Of a DNA stretch of 64,000 nucleotides, positions 1-8,789 are shown piece after piece. Source of the stretch: Cupriavidus sp. YR651. GTDB lineage: Bacteria; Pseudomonadota; Gammaproteobacteria; Burkholderiales; Burkholderiaceae. The notes under the pieces are model-generated. The model did not search any database. It saw only the letters and a program-made list of their open reading frames with translations, and was not told the origin of the DNA. Each line of letters begins with the position of its first letter. Position 1 is the stretch's first letter. The DNA lies in contig NZ_FMYZ01000001.1 of assembly GCF_900101625.1 (NCBI RefSeq), positions 342,304 to 406,303 on the forward strand, read 5' to 3'. A program made the position numbers and the translations under genes.

Positions 1-874
1 ACAGCCAGTTGGCACGCGGCAGGCGGCACCAGCGCACGGCCCCCGGATCGGCCAGATGCGCGCTGCGCGCCGCCCAGTCATCGAGCGTCGACCACCAGCC
101 ATGCAGATGGTCGGGGGCGATGCCCAGCGTATCCAGGCCCGCCGGCAACCGGCCATCGCGATAGAACAGCCAGCCCAGCAGGTAGACCTCGCTGCGATCG
201 ATCGCGTGGCCCAGCACGGCGCGCGCCTCGTCCGTGCGGCCAAGCGGAAGCTGCCGGCGCACGATGTGCTCGAGCTTGTCGCCCAGCCGGTCCACCAGGT
301 TCGGTCCGACGAAGGCGCGCCGGTCGGGGGCCCCAGACTGCTCGCTTTGGGGATCGACCATCAGGTAGAACTTGGCGGCCATCTCCCAGTGGACAATCTG
401 GCCCCTGGCCGGATCGCGCCAGATCACATCGAGTTCGCCCAGGGTCTGGATGCCGTGGCCGTTCGCCCGCCGGATCGGGACATTGGCGGCCAGCAGCTCG
501 ATCCCCTCCGCCCGTTGCAGGGCAAAGTGCAGCAGCCGCTCGGCATGGCGGCCCAGCCGCAGGCTGCGGCTGCCGGTGGGGTCGGGGTGGCCGCTCAGTT
601 CGGCGATGGTTTCGGGCAGCGTGGCGGGATCGGCCGTCTCCAGCCAACGCTGCCATGCCGCGCGCGTGCCGGCCGGCCACTGCGCCAGCCCGGCGGCGGT
701 GCCATATTCATCGGGAAGGCGAGATAACAGCGGCGGGGACAGCGAGCACCACGCGAGGTCGCGCGCGCGTTGCGAGGCGGCGCGGCACCACGGCGCCGCC
801 TGCCCGTCGGCGCCGGTCAGGACCGGCCCGCCCGGACGGATGGCTTGCGCGGGGTCAGGCTTGAGCTCCCGCAC
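1..874 (-). CDS. DUF1853 family protein (3' part cut by window edge)
   Basis: About 291 codons can be read before the left edge cuts the gene. The reading frame gives blocks I associate with the DUF1853 family: DLAWCSLSPPLL near the N-terminus and LGELDVIWRD, HWEMAAKFYL and GPNLVDRLGDKL in the middle. The acidic and Trp/His/Lys-bearing strands recall nuclease-like folds, but no function is established for the family and I assign none. The only good start is a GTG at 874, read as VRELKPDPAQ, which lies inside the end of the upstream DNA glycosylase gene and implies translational coupling. It is the last visible gene of the tsaB-rimI-udg operon. The exact start is uncertain. Confidence 0.75.
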   Translation of the reverse strand, partial: MRELKPDPAQAIRPGGPVLTGADGQAAPWCRAASQRARDLAWCSLSPPLLSRLPDEYGTAAGLAQWPAGTRAAWQRWLETADPATLPETIAELSGHPDPTGSRSLRLGRHAERLLHFALQRAEGIELLAANVPIRRANGHGIQTLGELDVIWRDPARGQIVHWEMAAKFYLMVDPQSEQSGAPDRRAFVGPNLVDRLGDKLEHIVRRQLPLGRTDEARAVLGHAIDRSEVYLLGWLFYRDGRLPAGLDTLGIAPDHLHGWWSTLDDWAARSAHLADPGAVRWCRLPRANWL

Positions 875-1832
875 GGTCGTGTACCTCGCGCGCCAGGCAA
901 AGATCTTCCCAGGCGCGTGCCTTGTCGGTCAGCGTTCGCAGCAGGTAGGCCGGATGGTAGGTCACCACCACCGGGATGCCCTCGTACGCATGGACGGTCC
1001 CGCGCAGCTTGCCGATCGGCGTGGTCGACCGCAGCAGCGACTGCGCCGCGAAACGCCCGAGCACCACGATCACCTTCGGCTTGATCAGCGCGATCTGCCG
1101 GCGCAGGTAGGGTTCGCACTGCGCCACCTCGTCCGGCTCGGGATTGCGATTGCCAGGTGGCCGGCACTTGAGAACATTGGCGATAAAGACGTTGCGCCCG
1201 CGCGCCAGCCCCAGCGCGCCGAGCATGTTGTCCAGCAGCTTGCCAGCCTGGCCGACGAACGGCTCGCCCTGCAGGTCTTCGTTCTCGCCCGGCGCCTCGC
1301 CGACAAGCATCCACTCGGCTTGCGCATCGCCAACGCCGAAGACCGTCTGGGTGCGCGTCGTGCAGAGGCCACAGGCCGTGCATCCGGCGACGCTCGATTC
1401 CAGCGCCGGCCAGTCCATGGCGGCAATGGCAGCGTGGCGGGCGTCCTGATCCGGATGCGGCGCCTTGCGCAGCGGCGATGTGTCGGATTGAAAATCGGAT
1501 GGAGAATCGGATGGCGGTTGGGAAACCTCGCGTGACGCCGGCCGGGCTTCCTGCTCCACAGGCGCAAATGCCTCGACCATGGCGACCGCATCCGCTGCCT
1601 CCGCCGCATCCGCGAGAGAGTCGGCATCGAAGGCTTCAGCCGTCTCGACCACCCCGGCCACCTTGACCGCCCCGACGGGCGCGTCGACAGTCGCCTGCGC
1701 CATCGCCTCCCACTGCGCTTCGGCAGCGGCAACGTCGACCGCTTCCGGCACCCCGGCTGGGTCCGGCATGCGGCGCGGCACCCATTCGGTCGGGATCCCG
1801 AGCACTTCCAGGAACTGGCTGCGGCGGTTCAT
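855..1832 (-). CDS. Family 4 uracil-DNA glycosylase (4Fe-4S)
   Basis: Predicted to excise uracil from DNA as the first step of base excision repair. The C-terminal half carries the family signatures: GEAPGENEDLQGEPFVG around residues 178-194 (motif A, substrate pocket) and HPAYLLR near residue 290 (motif B). Four cysteines at about 151, 154, 223 and 239 have the spacing of the family 4 iron-sulfur ligands. Family members are usually near 200 residues, whereas this protein has 325: residues 30-130 form an Ala/Glu/Asp-rich low-complexity extension. The ATG overlaps the rimI stop by four bases (ATGA), so translation is probably coupled. Confidence 0.92.
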   Translation of the reverse strand: MNRRSQFLEVLGIPTEWVPRRMPDPAGVPEAVDVAAAEAQWEAMAQATVDAPVGAVKVAGVVETAEAFDADSLADAAEAADAVAMVEAFAPVEQEARPASREVSQPPSDSPSDFQSDTSPLRKAPHPDQDARHAAIAAMDWPALESSVAGCTACGLCTTRTQTVFGVGDAQAEWMLVGEAPGENEDLQGEPFVGQAGKLLDNMLGALGLARGRNVFIANVLKCRPPGNRNPEPDEVAQCEPYLRRQIALIKPKVIVVLGRFAAQSLLRSTTPIGKLRGTVHAYEGIPVVVTYHPAYLLRTLTDKARAWEDLCLAREVHDRAGAQA

Positions 1833-2371
1833 GCGGACTCCTTGTCAGCTGGCCATGCGCGGCGCAGCACCAGCGCATCCTCTCGCCCGTTGGCGGGCCC
1901 CGGATAGTAACCCTTGCGCCGGCCGATCTCGATGAAACCCGCCTGCTGATACAGCACCAGCGCGCCGATATTGGACGGACGGACTTCCAGCAGCATCGTG
2001 TTCAGGTTGTGGTCATGCGCGGTGGCCAGCGCGATGGCCAGCAACAGCCGGCCGTGGCCCTGCCGTTGCCGGCGCGGATCCACGGTGATATTGAGCAGGT
2101 GCATTTCGTCGACCACCGGCATCAGCACGGCGTAGCCGACCAGATCGTTCGCGGGGTCGCGCAGCGTCAGCCCAAAGTGGCCGGCCTTGAGCGAATTCTC
2201 AAAATTGCCGCGCGTCCACGGATGGCTGTAGGCACGATGTTCGATCTCGGCCACGGCGTGCAGGTCCAGCGCGCTCATGCGGCCAAGCGTCCAGCGGTCC
2301 GGAAGCGCGGGCATCGCCGGCACCTCTGGCCAGGGGCGATCGTCCGGAAAGATCTCCGGTGCGGCGCTCAC
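1829..2371 (-). CDS. rimI: Ribosomal protein S18 alanine N-acetyltransferase
   Basis: GNAT-fold acetyltransferase of 180 residues. The acetyl-CoA loop is seen as VDPRRQRQGHGRLLL, followed by LEVRPSNIGALVLYQQAGF and the terminal RKGYYPG, all typical of RimI, which acetylates the N-terminus of ribosomal protein S18. I chose the GTG at 2371, which overlaps the tsaB stop (GTGA); an ATG 19 codons further in (MPALPDRW) is an alternative. The open frame continues far upstream inside tsaB but that part is not coding. tsaB-rimI adjacency is a conserved arrangement. Confidence 0.9.
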   Translation of the reverse strand: MSAAPEIFPDDRPWPEVPAMPALPDRWTLGRMSALDLHAVAEIEHRAYSHPWTRGNFENSLKAGHFGLTLRDPANDLVGYAVLMPVVDEMHLLNITVDPRRQRQGHGRLLLAIALATAHDHNLNTMLLEVRPSNIGALVLYQQAGFIEIGRRKGYYPGPANGREDALVLRRAWPADKESA

Positions 2372-3132
2372 GCCGGGCCTCCTCCGCTGGCCAGCGCGGC
2401 AGCCTTGGCCGCGGCGATGGCTTCGCGTTCGACGATGGTCTGCGCAACCTTGTCGCGCACGTAGATCGGCATGGCGTGTGCGGCATCGATGGCCTCGCCA
2501 CGCGACAGCGCACGCAGGCCGATCGCGACCAGCGCACGCGCGTCCGGCATGGCATCGGGCATCACGCGGCTGGCTTGCGCCGCGACGGACAGGCGGTCGC
2601 CGAACACCGTGGCCGCGTTGCCGGCCAGCCAGAAATCCCCCTCGGGACGCGCCACGGATTCGGGCGCGCTGACCTGCATCGGGCCTTCCATCACCCATTC
2701 GCCGGCCGCCGGGTCCCGACGGAACGTGGCGACATAGGCCTCGTCCATGCGCGCGTCGAGCGCGACCAGCACACGTGTGCCCGCGGGCAGCGGCGGCTCG
2801 CCGGAGGCGGCGCTTTCGGCACAGGCCATCAGCACATTGACGGGAATCACGGGCAGGCTGGCGCCGAAGGCCAGCCCCTGCGCCACGCCGCACGCGGTAC
2901 GCAGGCCGGTAAACGACCCCGGGCCCGCGCCGAATGCGATGGCGGCACAATCCGCCAGGCGGATGCCGGCCTCGGCCAGCACTTCGGCGACGGCCGGCAG
3001 CACGCGCGCCGACGAGCGCGCGCCAGTATGCTCATGACGGGAGAAACACTCGACGGCGCCGTGATCGGCGGCGCGCCCGAGTGCGACGGAACACCACTCT
3101 GTGGAGGTCTCGACAGCAAGAATCCAGGACAT
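2368..3132 (-). CDS. tsaB: tRNA threonylcarbamoyladenosine biosynthesis protein TsaB
   Basis: Protein of 254 residues beginning MSWILAVETSTEWCSVAL, the ASKHA-fold N-terminus of TsaB. GPGSFTGLRTACGVAQGLAF is the diagnostic block. TsaB pairs with TsaD and TsaE to make the t6A base at position 37 of ANN-decoding tRNAs; it lacks the metal-binding residues of TsaD. It heads the four-gene coupled operon tsaB-rimI-udg-DUF1853. The open frame could be extended 38 codons upstream, but the extension is not TsaB-like. The gene is divergent from the acyl-CoA-binding protein gene. Confidence 0.95.
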   Translation of the reverse strand: MSWILAVETSTEWCSVALGRAADHGAVECFSRHEHTGARSSARVLPAVAEVLAEAGIRLADCAAIAFGAGPGSFTGLRTACGVAQGLAFGASLPVIPVNVLMACAESAASGEPPLPAGTRVLVALDARMDEAYVATFRRDPAAGEWVMEGPMQVSAPESVARPEGDFWLAGNAATVFGDRLSVAAQASRVMPDAMPDARALVAIGLRALSRGEAIDAAHAMPIYVRDKVAQTIVEREAIAAAKAAALASGGGPA

Positions 3133-3206
3133 GGCGCGATTGTATCCGGTGGCGGGGCAAAGCTGAATTGGTGTGCTGCCCGGAGCGACCCCATCTGGCG
3201 GCTTCG

Positions 3207-3229
3207 ACCGAAGGCTTCTTCGGTTTTTT
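3207..3229 (+). terminator. Intrinsic terminator in the leader of the acyl-CoA-binding protein gene
   Basis: A perfect 7-bp stem ACCGAAG/CTTCGGT with loop GCTT is followed by six T on the plus strand. It sits about 70 bases upstream of the acyl-CoA-binding protein start and no plus-strand gene precedes it, so it either attenuates that gene or ends a short RNA. Confidence 0.6.
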
Positions 3230-3299
3230 CCGGCGCAAACGGGCAATGCCGGCGGCTATCATCGCCACCTGACTTGCCCTTTGCCACACTGGAGACACC

Positions 3300-3569
3300 A
3301 TGAGCGACCTGCAGGCCCGTTTCGACCAGGCCCAACTCGACGTCAAGACCTTGTCCGAGCGCCCCAACAACATGACCCTGCTGCGTCTGTACGCGCTGTA
3401 CAAGCAGGGTGCCGAGGGCGATGCCCACGGCGACAAGCCGGGCATGACCGATTTTGTCGGCCGCTACAAGTTCGAGGCCTGGGAAGCACTCAAGGGCACC
3501 AGCCAGGACGAGGCCAAACAGAAGTACATCGAGCTCGTCGGCGAACTGCTCGCTGGCACCGCCAGCTAG
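3300..3569 (+). CDS. Acyl-CoA-binding protein
   Basis: An 89-residue four-helix ACBP. It contains LYALYKQGAEGDAHGDKPGM and YKFEAWEALKGTSQDEA, the characteristic ligand-site blocks with the conserved Tyr, Lys and Trp residues. It should bind long-chain acyl-CoA esters in the cytoplasm and buffer the acyl-CoA pool. The ATG follows a GGAG element at good spacing. Monocistronic on the plus strand, with a terminator-like hairpin in its leader (3207-3229). Bacterial ACBPs occur in several Burkholderiaceae. Confidence 0.95.
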   Translation: MSDLQARFDQAQLDVKTLSERPNNMTLLRLYALYKQGAEGDAHGDKPGMTDFVGRYKFEAWEALKGTSQDEAKQKYIELVGELLAGTAS

Positions 3570-3620
3570 GCAGCACCCGTCGCGAAGCCCCGCCCGCCCG
3601 GCAGCCGGCCAGCCGCGAGG

Positions 3621-5231
3621 TCAACCCTCCGGCGCCGGCTTCGGGCGGATCCGCCAGGCCGCGAGGATCGCGGTGGCAATCACCACACCCACCGCCAGGA
3701 ACGTCTCGTCGAACGCGTGAATCCGCGCTGCCTGCGCGGCGGCGTCGCCACCCTGCCCCAGCACCGTGCCGTGCTCCGCCAGCCGCCATTGCAGCCCGAC
3801 GCCGGCGAGGCTGACACCAATCGCCCCGCCCAGCTGACGCAGGAAGTTGATGCAGCTTGAGCCCTGCGCGATCAGCGAGAAGTCCACGCCACGCATCGAC
3901 CCAAGCGTCAGCGATGGCAGGATGCACCCCAACCCGATCCGTCCGATCACCGCGAACAGCACCAGCAGCAGGTACGGCGTGCCCGCCGATCCCGTCGCCA
4001 TCAGCAGGAATGAAGCGGCCAGCAAGGCCAGTCCGAACGAGACTTGGCGGTGCGGCAGGACGCGATCGGTCAGGCGGCCCGCCACGGCGATCGTCAGCGC
4101 CAGCACGATCCCGGCCGGCATCAGCACGATGCCGGCGCGCGACGGCGTATAGGCCAGCGCCATCTGCATGTAGACCGGCAGCAGGTAGGTGGACCCGAAC
4201 AATCCCGCGCCATAGATAAAGGCAACGATCGCCCCGGCGGAGAACTGCCGGTAGCTGTAGAGGCGCATGTTCATCAGCGGGTGCGGCGCGCGCAGTTGCC
4301 AGGCGACGAATCCCGCCAGCACCGCCACGCCAAACCCGGCCAGCGCCAGCCCGGCCGGCACGCTGTTGCGCATCTCGACGAGTCCGTTGAGCAGGCTGAC
4401 CGTTGCCACGCCGGCCAGCATCAGGCCGCGCCAGTCCAGCGGCTTGCGCTCGCCCATCATCGCGGAATCCACCGCCATGTAACGGCGCGCCATCCACAGG
4501 CCGATCAGCGTCAGCGGCACCACCACGAAGAAGATCGACCGCCAGCCGAAGGTCTCCACCAGGAAGCCGCCGAGGCTGGGCCCGATGGCCGGCGCCAGCA
4601 CCACCCCGAACCCGAACAGCGACAGCGCCTTGCCCTGCTCGTGCTCCTCGAACACGCGCAGGATGAAGATACTTGGCAGGGGCTGCATGATGCCCGCGGC
4701 CACGCCCTCGGCCACGCGCATGGCCAGCATCACGCCGAAGGTTGGCGAGAACCCGCCGAACAGCCCGCCGCCGCCCAGCAGCACCAGCGCGCCGACAAAG
4801 GTCCTGCGCAGTCCGTAGCGGTTGAGCAGCCACGGCGTCAGCAGCATCGACAACGTCATGGCGATCATGAAGCTGGCCGCGACCCATTGCGCGCGCTCCT
4901 GGCCCAGGCTGAAATGCCGGCTGAGGTCCGGAATCGCCACGTTGACGATGGTGGACGACACGATGGACGACATCGTGCCAAGCATCAGCGCGACCAGGAT
5001 CAGCCAGCGCAGGCGGTCGCCGTAACGCGCGCGCAGCTCGGCGCGGGTGGGACCTCGCGGTGTCGCGGGAGTCCCCGGCCCTGCCGCCACCGCGTTCACA
5101 GGTGCCGCCGCCGCAGTCTCAGGTGACGCCGCCGCGGCGTCGGGCACATTCCCGGCCGCGTGGCTGGCGCTGTCTCCTCCGTTGGCATCCCCGCCGCCGA
5201 TACGTGCCGGCGCAGTGGATTCGCGGCTCAC
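3621..5231 (-). CDS. DHA2-type MFS multidrug transporter (EmrB/QacA family)
   Basis: A 536-residue membrane protein that reads as a 14-helix drug:H+ antiporter. The first helix block is LILVALMLGTMSSIVSSTIVNVAIPDLS, followed by WVAASFMIAMTLSMLLTPWLLNRYGLRR (motif A region), then GFGVVLAPAIGPSLGGFL (motif C, antiporter signature). The first ~65 residues are a low-complexity Ala/Pro/Gly-rich cytoplasmic extension that is probably poorly conserved, so the true start may lie further in. The ATG overlaps the stop of the SRPBCC gene by four bases, so the two are co-translated. No membrane-fusion partner (EmrA-like) is adjacent. The substrate is unknown. Confidence 0.9.
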   Translation of the reverse strand: MSRESTAPARIGGGDANGGDSASHAAGNVPDAAAASPETAAAAPVNAVAAGPGTPATPRGPTRAELRARYGDRLRWLILVALMLGTMSSIVSSTIVNVAIPDLSRHFSLGQERAQWVAASFMIAMTLSMLLTPWLLNRYGLRRTFVGALVLLGGGGLFGGFSPTFGVMLAMRVAEGVAAGIMQPLPSIFILRVFEEHEQGKALSLFGFGVVLAPAIGPSLGGFLVETFGWRSIFFVVVPLTLIGLWMARRYMAVDSAMMGERKPLDWRGLMLAGVATVSLLNGLVEMRNSVPAGLALAGFGVAVLAGFVAWQLRAPHPLMNMRLYSYRQFSAGAIVAFIYGAGLFGSTYLLPVYMQMALAYTPSRAGIVLMPAGIVLALTIAVAGRLTDRVLPHRQVSFGLALLAASFLLMATGSAGTPYLLLVLFAVIGRIGLGCILPSLTLGSMRGVDFSLIAQGSSCINFLRQLGGAIGVSLAGVGLQWRLAEHGTVLGQGGDAAAQAARIHAFDETFLAVGVVIATAILAAWRIRPKPAPEG

Positions 5232-5698
5232 CCCAGCCGTCCGGTATGTGCGATTTCCCGGATCTTCCGCACCGTATCGAGGTCGGCCTCGTGATAGGCG
5301 GACTTGACGATCTCCGCGTAGCGGTCGTCCCCGCTGTCATCCACGGACGGCATCGTGGTCTCGTAGATAAAACGCACCAGCAGCGCCACGGGCGTGGGCG
5401 TCTCGATGATCATCGACAGCGTGCCGCCGGCGTGCTCGTGCGTGGCGGCCGTTTCATAGCGCACCGCGTGGCGCGGCTCGAAGACCACGCGATCCCGCAC
5501 GCTGGCCGGCCCGAAATGGAGCACACGCTCGACCCAGCCATCGCCCCGATTGACGATCTCCGCGCTATCCAGCCCCAGGACGAACAGCTCGGGCGATTCG
5601 GCGCGCAGCACCAGCCCCTGCCAGAGTTGCTCCGGCGTGAGGGGCTCCAGTGCGGGGTTGCCTGGGTCATTGATTTCCACCAGGTGTTCGAAACGCAA
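5228..5698 (-). CDS. SRPBCC family protein (AtaL-like/DUF1857)
   Basis: A 156-residue protein beginning MRFEHLVEINDPGNPALEPLTPEQLWQGL and continuing with VNRGDGWVERVLHFGP and RYETAATHEHAGGTLSM, matching the START/Bet v1-like helix-grip fold of the AtaL-like SRPBCC group (formerly DUF1857). These bind hydrophobic ligands, but no reaction is established. It is the first gene of a two-gene operon with the MFS transporter (ATGA overlap), so a role with a lipophilic or aromatic export substrate is an inference only. Confidence 0.85.
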   Translation of the reverse strand: MRFEHLVEINDPGNPALEPLTPEQLWQGLVLRAESPELFVLGLDSAEIVNRGDGWVERVLHFGPASVRDRVVFEPRHAVRYETAATHEHAGGTLSMIIETPTPVALLVRFIYETTMPSVDDSGDDRYAEIVKSAYHEADLDTVRKIREIAHTGRLG

Positions 5699-5795
5699 CT
5701 TGAATCTCCAGTCTCGTAAATATCCGTATTATGGGGGCTCGCACGCGCGACGCGCTGGCCCCGCCGGGCTTTTTCAGATAGCTCTCATACTCGCC

Positions 5796-6524
5796 ATGCA
5801 GCCGATCGATGACCCTGTGCAGGTGCTGGTCTACGCCGATTCCTTGTCGTGGGGCATCGTCCCCGGGACACGCCGTCGACTCCCCTTCCCCACACGCTGG
5901 CCGGGCCGGCTCGAGCACCGCCTGAATGCCGCCCGCGGCGCCCCGGCCAATGCTGGCCGGCCGCCGGTACGGATCCTGGAGGACTGCCTGAACGGCCGCC
6001 GCACGGTCTGGGACGATCCCTTCAAACCCGGCCGGCGCGGGCTGGATGGACTGGCGCAGCGCATCGAGATGCATTCGCCGCTGGCACTGGTGATCCTGAT
6101 GCTGGGCAGCAACGATTTCCAGTCGATGCATCCGCACAACGCCTGGCACGCGGCGCAGGGCATCGCCACGCTGGTGCAGGCGATCCGCGCCGCGCCCATC
6201 GAGCCCGGGATGCCAGTGCCGCAGGTGCTCGTAGTGACGCCGCCCCCGATCCGCGTGGTCAGCGGCCCGGATGTCGATCCGTGCATGGCGCCGAAGTTTG
6301 CGGGTGGCGCGGACAAGTGCGTGGGGCTGGAAGCCGCCTATGCCGAGGTCTGCAACACCCTGGGCTGTGCGCGGTTCGATGCCGGCACGGTGATCCGCTC
6401 GAGCGACGTCGACGGCGTGCACCTCGACGCCGAAGCCCATCTGGCACTGGGCGACGCGCTGGCGCCGGTGGTCGCCAGCCTGCTGACAGAGGCAGGCACA
6501 ACAGGCGCATCGCATCACTCCTGA
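5796..6524 (+). CDS. SGNH/GDSL-type esterase
   Basis: A 242-residue cytoplasmic hydrolase. Block I is VLVYADSLSWGI, with the nucleophile Ser16 where the family usually reads GDSL. Block III is MLGSNDF (Gly and Asn of the oxyanion hole) and block V is DVDGVHLD (Asp and His of the triad). The best relatives I can name are small arylesterase-type SGNH hydrolases acting on short acyl or aryl esters. The ATG at 5796 begins the conserved region directly. No signal peptide is seen. The next gene in the same direction is 116 bases downstream. Confidence 0.85.
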   Translation: MQPIDDPVQVLVYADSLSWGIVPGTRRRLPFPTRWPGRLEHRLNAARGAPANAGRPPVRILEDCLNGRRTVWDDPFKPGRRGLDGLAQRIEMHSPLALVILMLGSNDFQSMHPHNAWHAAQGIATLVQAIRAAPIEPGMPVPQVLVVTPPPIRVVSGPDVDPCMAPKFAGGADKCVGLEAAYAEVCNTLGCARFDAGTVIRSSDVDGVHLDAEAHLALGDALAPVVASLLTEAGTTGASHHS

Positions 6525-6640
6525 CAGCTCTTGTCAGGAGCCTCGGCGCACAATGCCTGCCCGGTGTTTCAGTTGCGTCAGGAGCCGTCAGGAGCGGCGG
6601 CCTCGCCTGTCCCTCACCGGACAACGCTCAGGAGGCTCGC

Positions 6641-7051
6641 ATGGAGTTGCTGATCAATATCGACGTCGATGACCTCGAACACGGCATCGGCTTCTACGAA
6701 GCAGGACTTGGACTACGGCTGGGCCGCCGGCTGTTTGACGGCACGGTGGCGGAAATGCATGGCGCCTGCGCGCCGATCTACCTGCTGGCCAAGGCGCCCG
6801 GCACGGTGGCCACGGCCCGGGCCGACGCGCGGCGCGACTATGCCCGGCACTGGACGCCGGTGCACCTGGATTTCGTCGTCGAGAACCTGGAAGCGGCGAT
6901 CGACCGGGCGATGCGGGCCGGCGCCGAGATCGAGGACTGGCCGCAGGACTTCGACTGGGGGCGCCAGGCCAGGCTGTCCGATCCCTTTGGCCACGGGCTT
7001 TGCTTTATCGAATGGAAGGGAGAAGGCTACGGCGCGGCAATGCGGCCATAG
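6641..7051 (+). CDS. VOC family (glyoxalase/bleomycin resistance fold) protein
   Basis: A 136-residue two-module vicinal-oxygen-chelate protein. It starts MELLINIDVDDLEHGIGFYEAGLGL and ends LSDPFGHGLCFIEWKG, which are the paired beta-alpha-beta-beta-beta units of this family. A metal-binding His (VHLDFVV) and Glu (FIEW) are present. The substrate cannot be told from sequence. A GGAGG-like element (caggaggc) sits just upstream of the ATG. A strong bidirectional terminator follows at 7087. Confidence 0.88.
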   Translation: MELLINIDVDDLEHGIGFYEAGLGLRLGRRLFDGTVAEMHGACAPIYLLAKAPGTVATARADARRDYARHWTPVHLDFVVENLEAAIDRAMRAGAEIEDWPQDFDWGRQARLSDPFGHGLCFIEWKGEGYGAAMRP

Positions 7052-7086
7052 GACCGGCGCCCCACTCCGGCAGCTCGCACAAACAA

Positions 7087-7116
7087 AAACCCCATGGCGC
7101 AAACCATGGGGTTTTC
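7087..7116. terminator. Bidirectional intrinsic terminator between the VOC gene and aceB
   Basis: A perfect 12-bp inverted repeat AAAACCCCATGG / CCATGGGGTTTT with a 6-base loop. The A/T ends supply U-runs for both strands, so it can end both the plus-strand VOC transcript and the minus-strand aceB transcript. Confidence 0.85.
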
Positions 7117-7153
7117 TCGTTGGCGACGGGCACCGGAAGGTGCCCGGTCAGCC

Positions 7154-8740
7154 TCAGACTTCCTCGTACAGCGGCAGCGTCAGGAATTCGGCGAAATCTT
7201 CCGACGTCGACATCTGCTCGAAGATCTGCGCGGCGCGGTCGTAGGTGCTGGTGTCGCCACCAACCTCTGCCTTCACCTTGGCCAGCTCTTCCGGAATCAG
7301 CGCGCGCACCAGCTCGGCGGTCACCTTGCGGCCGTCTTCCAGCTTGCCCTTCGGCGAGCGGATCCACTGCCACACCTGCGAGCGCGAGATTTCGGCGGTC
7401 GCGGCATCTTCCATCAGGTTGTGGATCGGCACGCAACCGTTACCGGCCAGCCAGGCGCCCAGGTAATGGATGCCCACGTTGATGTTCATGCGCAGGCCGT
7501 GCTCGGTGATCGGCGCTTCCGGCTTGAAGTCCAGCAGATCGGCACCCTTCACGCTGACGTCCGGACGTTGCTTCTCGAACTGGTTGGGCTTGTCGCCCAG
7601 CACCGCGACGAATTCCTTCATGGCCGGTTCGACCAGACCCGGGTGGGCCACCCAGCCGCCGTCGTAGCCGTCGGTGGCGTCGCGACGCTTGTCGCTGATG
7701 ATGCCTTCCATGGCGATGGCGTTCTTCTCCGGATCGTTCTTGATCGGGATCAGCGCGCTCATGCCGCCGATCGCGGGCGCGCCGCGCTTGTGGCAGGTCT
7801 TCAGCAGCAGCAGCGCGTACGAGCGCATGAACGGCGCCGTCATGGTGACCTTGGCGCGGTCGGCCAGGCAGAAGTTCTTGTCCACCTTGAACTTCTTGAT
7901 GCACGAGAAGATGTAGTCCCAGCGGCCGGCGTTCAGGCCCGCGCTGTGGTCACGCAGTTCGTACAGGATTTCTTCCATTTCGAACGCAGCCAGGATCGTC
8001 TCGATCAGCACCGTGGCCTTGATCGTGCCTTGCGGCAGGCCCACCTCCTTCTGCGCCATCACGAAGACGTCGTTCCACAGGCGCGCTTCCAGATGGCTTT
8101 CCATCTTCGGCAGGTAGAAGAACGGGCCGGCGCCACGGGCGATCTGCTCCTTGGCGTTATGGATCAGGAACAGCGCGAAGTCGAAGATGCCGCCCGAAAT
8201 GCGCTTGCCGTCGATCGTGACGTGCTTCTCGTCCAGGTGCCAGCCGCGCGGACGCACCTGCAGCGTGGCGATCTTGTCGTTGAGCTTGTAGACCTTGCCC
8301 TTGGATTCCAGCGTCAGCGTGCGGCGCACGGCGGCCTTCAGGTTCACCTGACCCTGCATCTGGTTGTGCCAGTTCGGGGTGTTGGAATCCTCGAAGTCCG
8401 TCATGTAGCTGTCAGCGCCCGAGTTGAAGGCGTTGATCACCATCTTGGCCTCGACCGGACCGGTGATTTCCACGCGACGGCATTCCAGCGCCTTCGGCAC
8501 CGGGGCCACCTTCCAGTCGCCTTCGCGGACGGATTTGGTTTCCGGCAGGAAATCGGGGATTTCGCCGGCATCCAGGCGCTTGGCGCGTTCCACGCGCGCG
8601 GCCAGCAGTTCCTGGCGGCGCGGCTCGAAGGCGCGGTGCAGCTTGTCGACCAGGGCCAGGGCTTCCGGCGTGAGGATGTCTTCGTAAGCCGGCAGGATTT
8701 CGCCGGTAATCTTCATGCCCGCGGGCAGCGTGATAGCCAT
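7154..8740 (-). CDS. aceB: Malate synthase A
   Basis: A 528-residue protein aligned throughout with the short (A) isoform. Blocks seen: FNSGADSYMTDFEDSNTP, DGKRISGGIFDF, the GYDGGWVAHPGL signature and NVGIHYLGAWLAGNGCVPIHNLMEDAATAEISRSQVWQW. It condenses glyoxylate with acetyl-CoA to malate in the glyoxylate bypass. An AGGAGA element precedes the ATG. It lies 49 bases after an L-2-haloacid dehalogenase gene on the same strand and 2.6 kb from aceA, which is a separate unit. Confidence 0.97.
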   Translation of the reverse strand: MAITLPAGMKITGEILPAYEDILTPEALALVDKLHRAFEPRRQELLAARVERAKRLDAGEIPDFLPETKSVREGDWKVAPVPKALECRRVEITGPVEAKMVINAFNSGADSYMTDFEDSNTPNWHNQMQGQVNLKAAVRRTLTLESKGKVYKLNDKIATLQVRPRGWHLDEKHVTIDGKRISGGIFDFALFLIHNAKEQIARGAGPFFYLPKMESHLEARLWNDVFVMAQKEVGLPQGTIKATVLIETILAAFEMEEILYELRDHSAGLNAGRWDYIFSCIKKFKVDKNFCLADRAKVTMTAPFMRSYALLLLKTCHKRGAPAIGGMSALIPIKNDPEKNAIAMEGIISDKRRDATDGYDGGWVAHPGLVEPAMKEFVAVLGDKPNQFEKQRPDVSVKGADLLDFKPEAPITEHGLRMNINVGIHYLGAWLAGNGCVPIHNLMEDAATAEISRSQVWQWIRSPKGKLEDGRKVTAELVRALIPEELAKVKAEVGGDTSTYDRAAQIFEQMSTSEDFAEFLTLPLYEEV

Positions 8741-8789
8741 CAGTCTTCTCCTGTGTATGCGATGGTGTGTTGAGGGATGGCCTGGCTCG

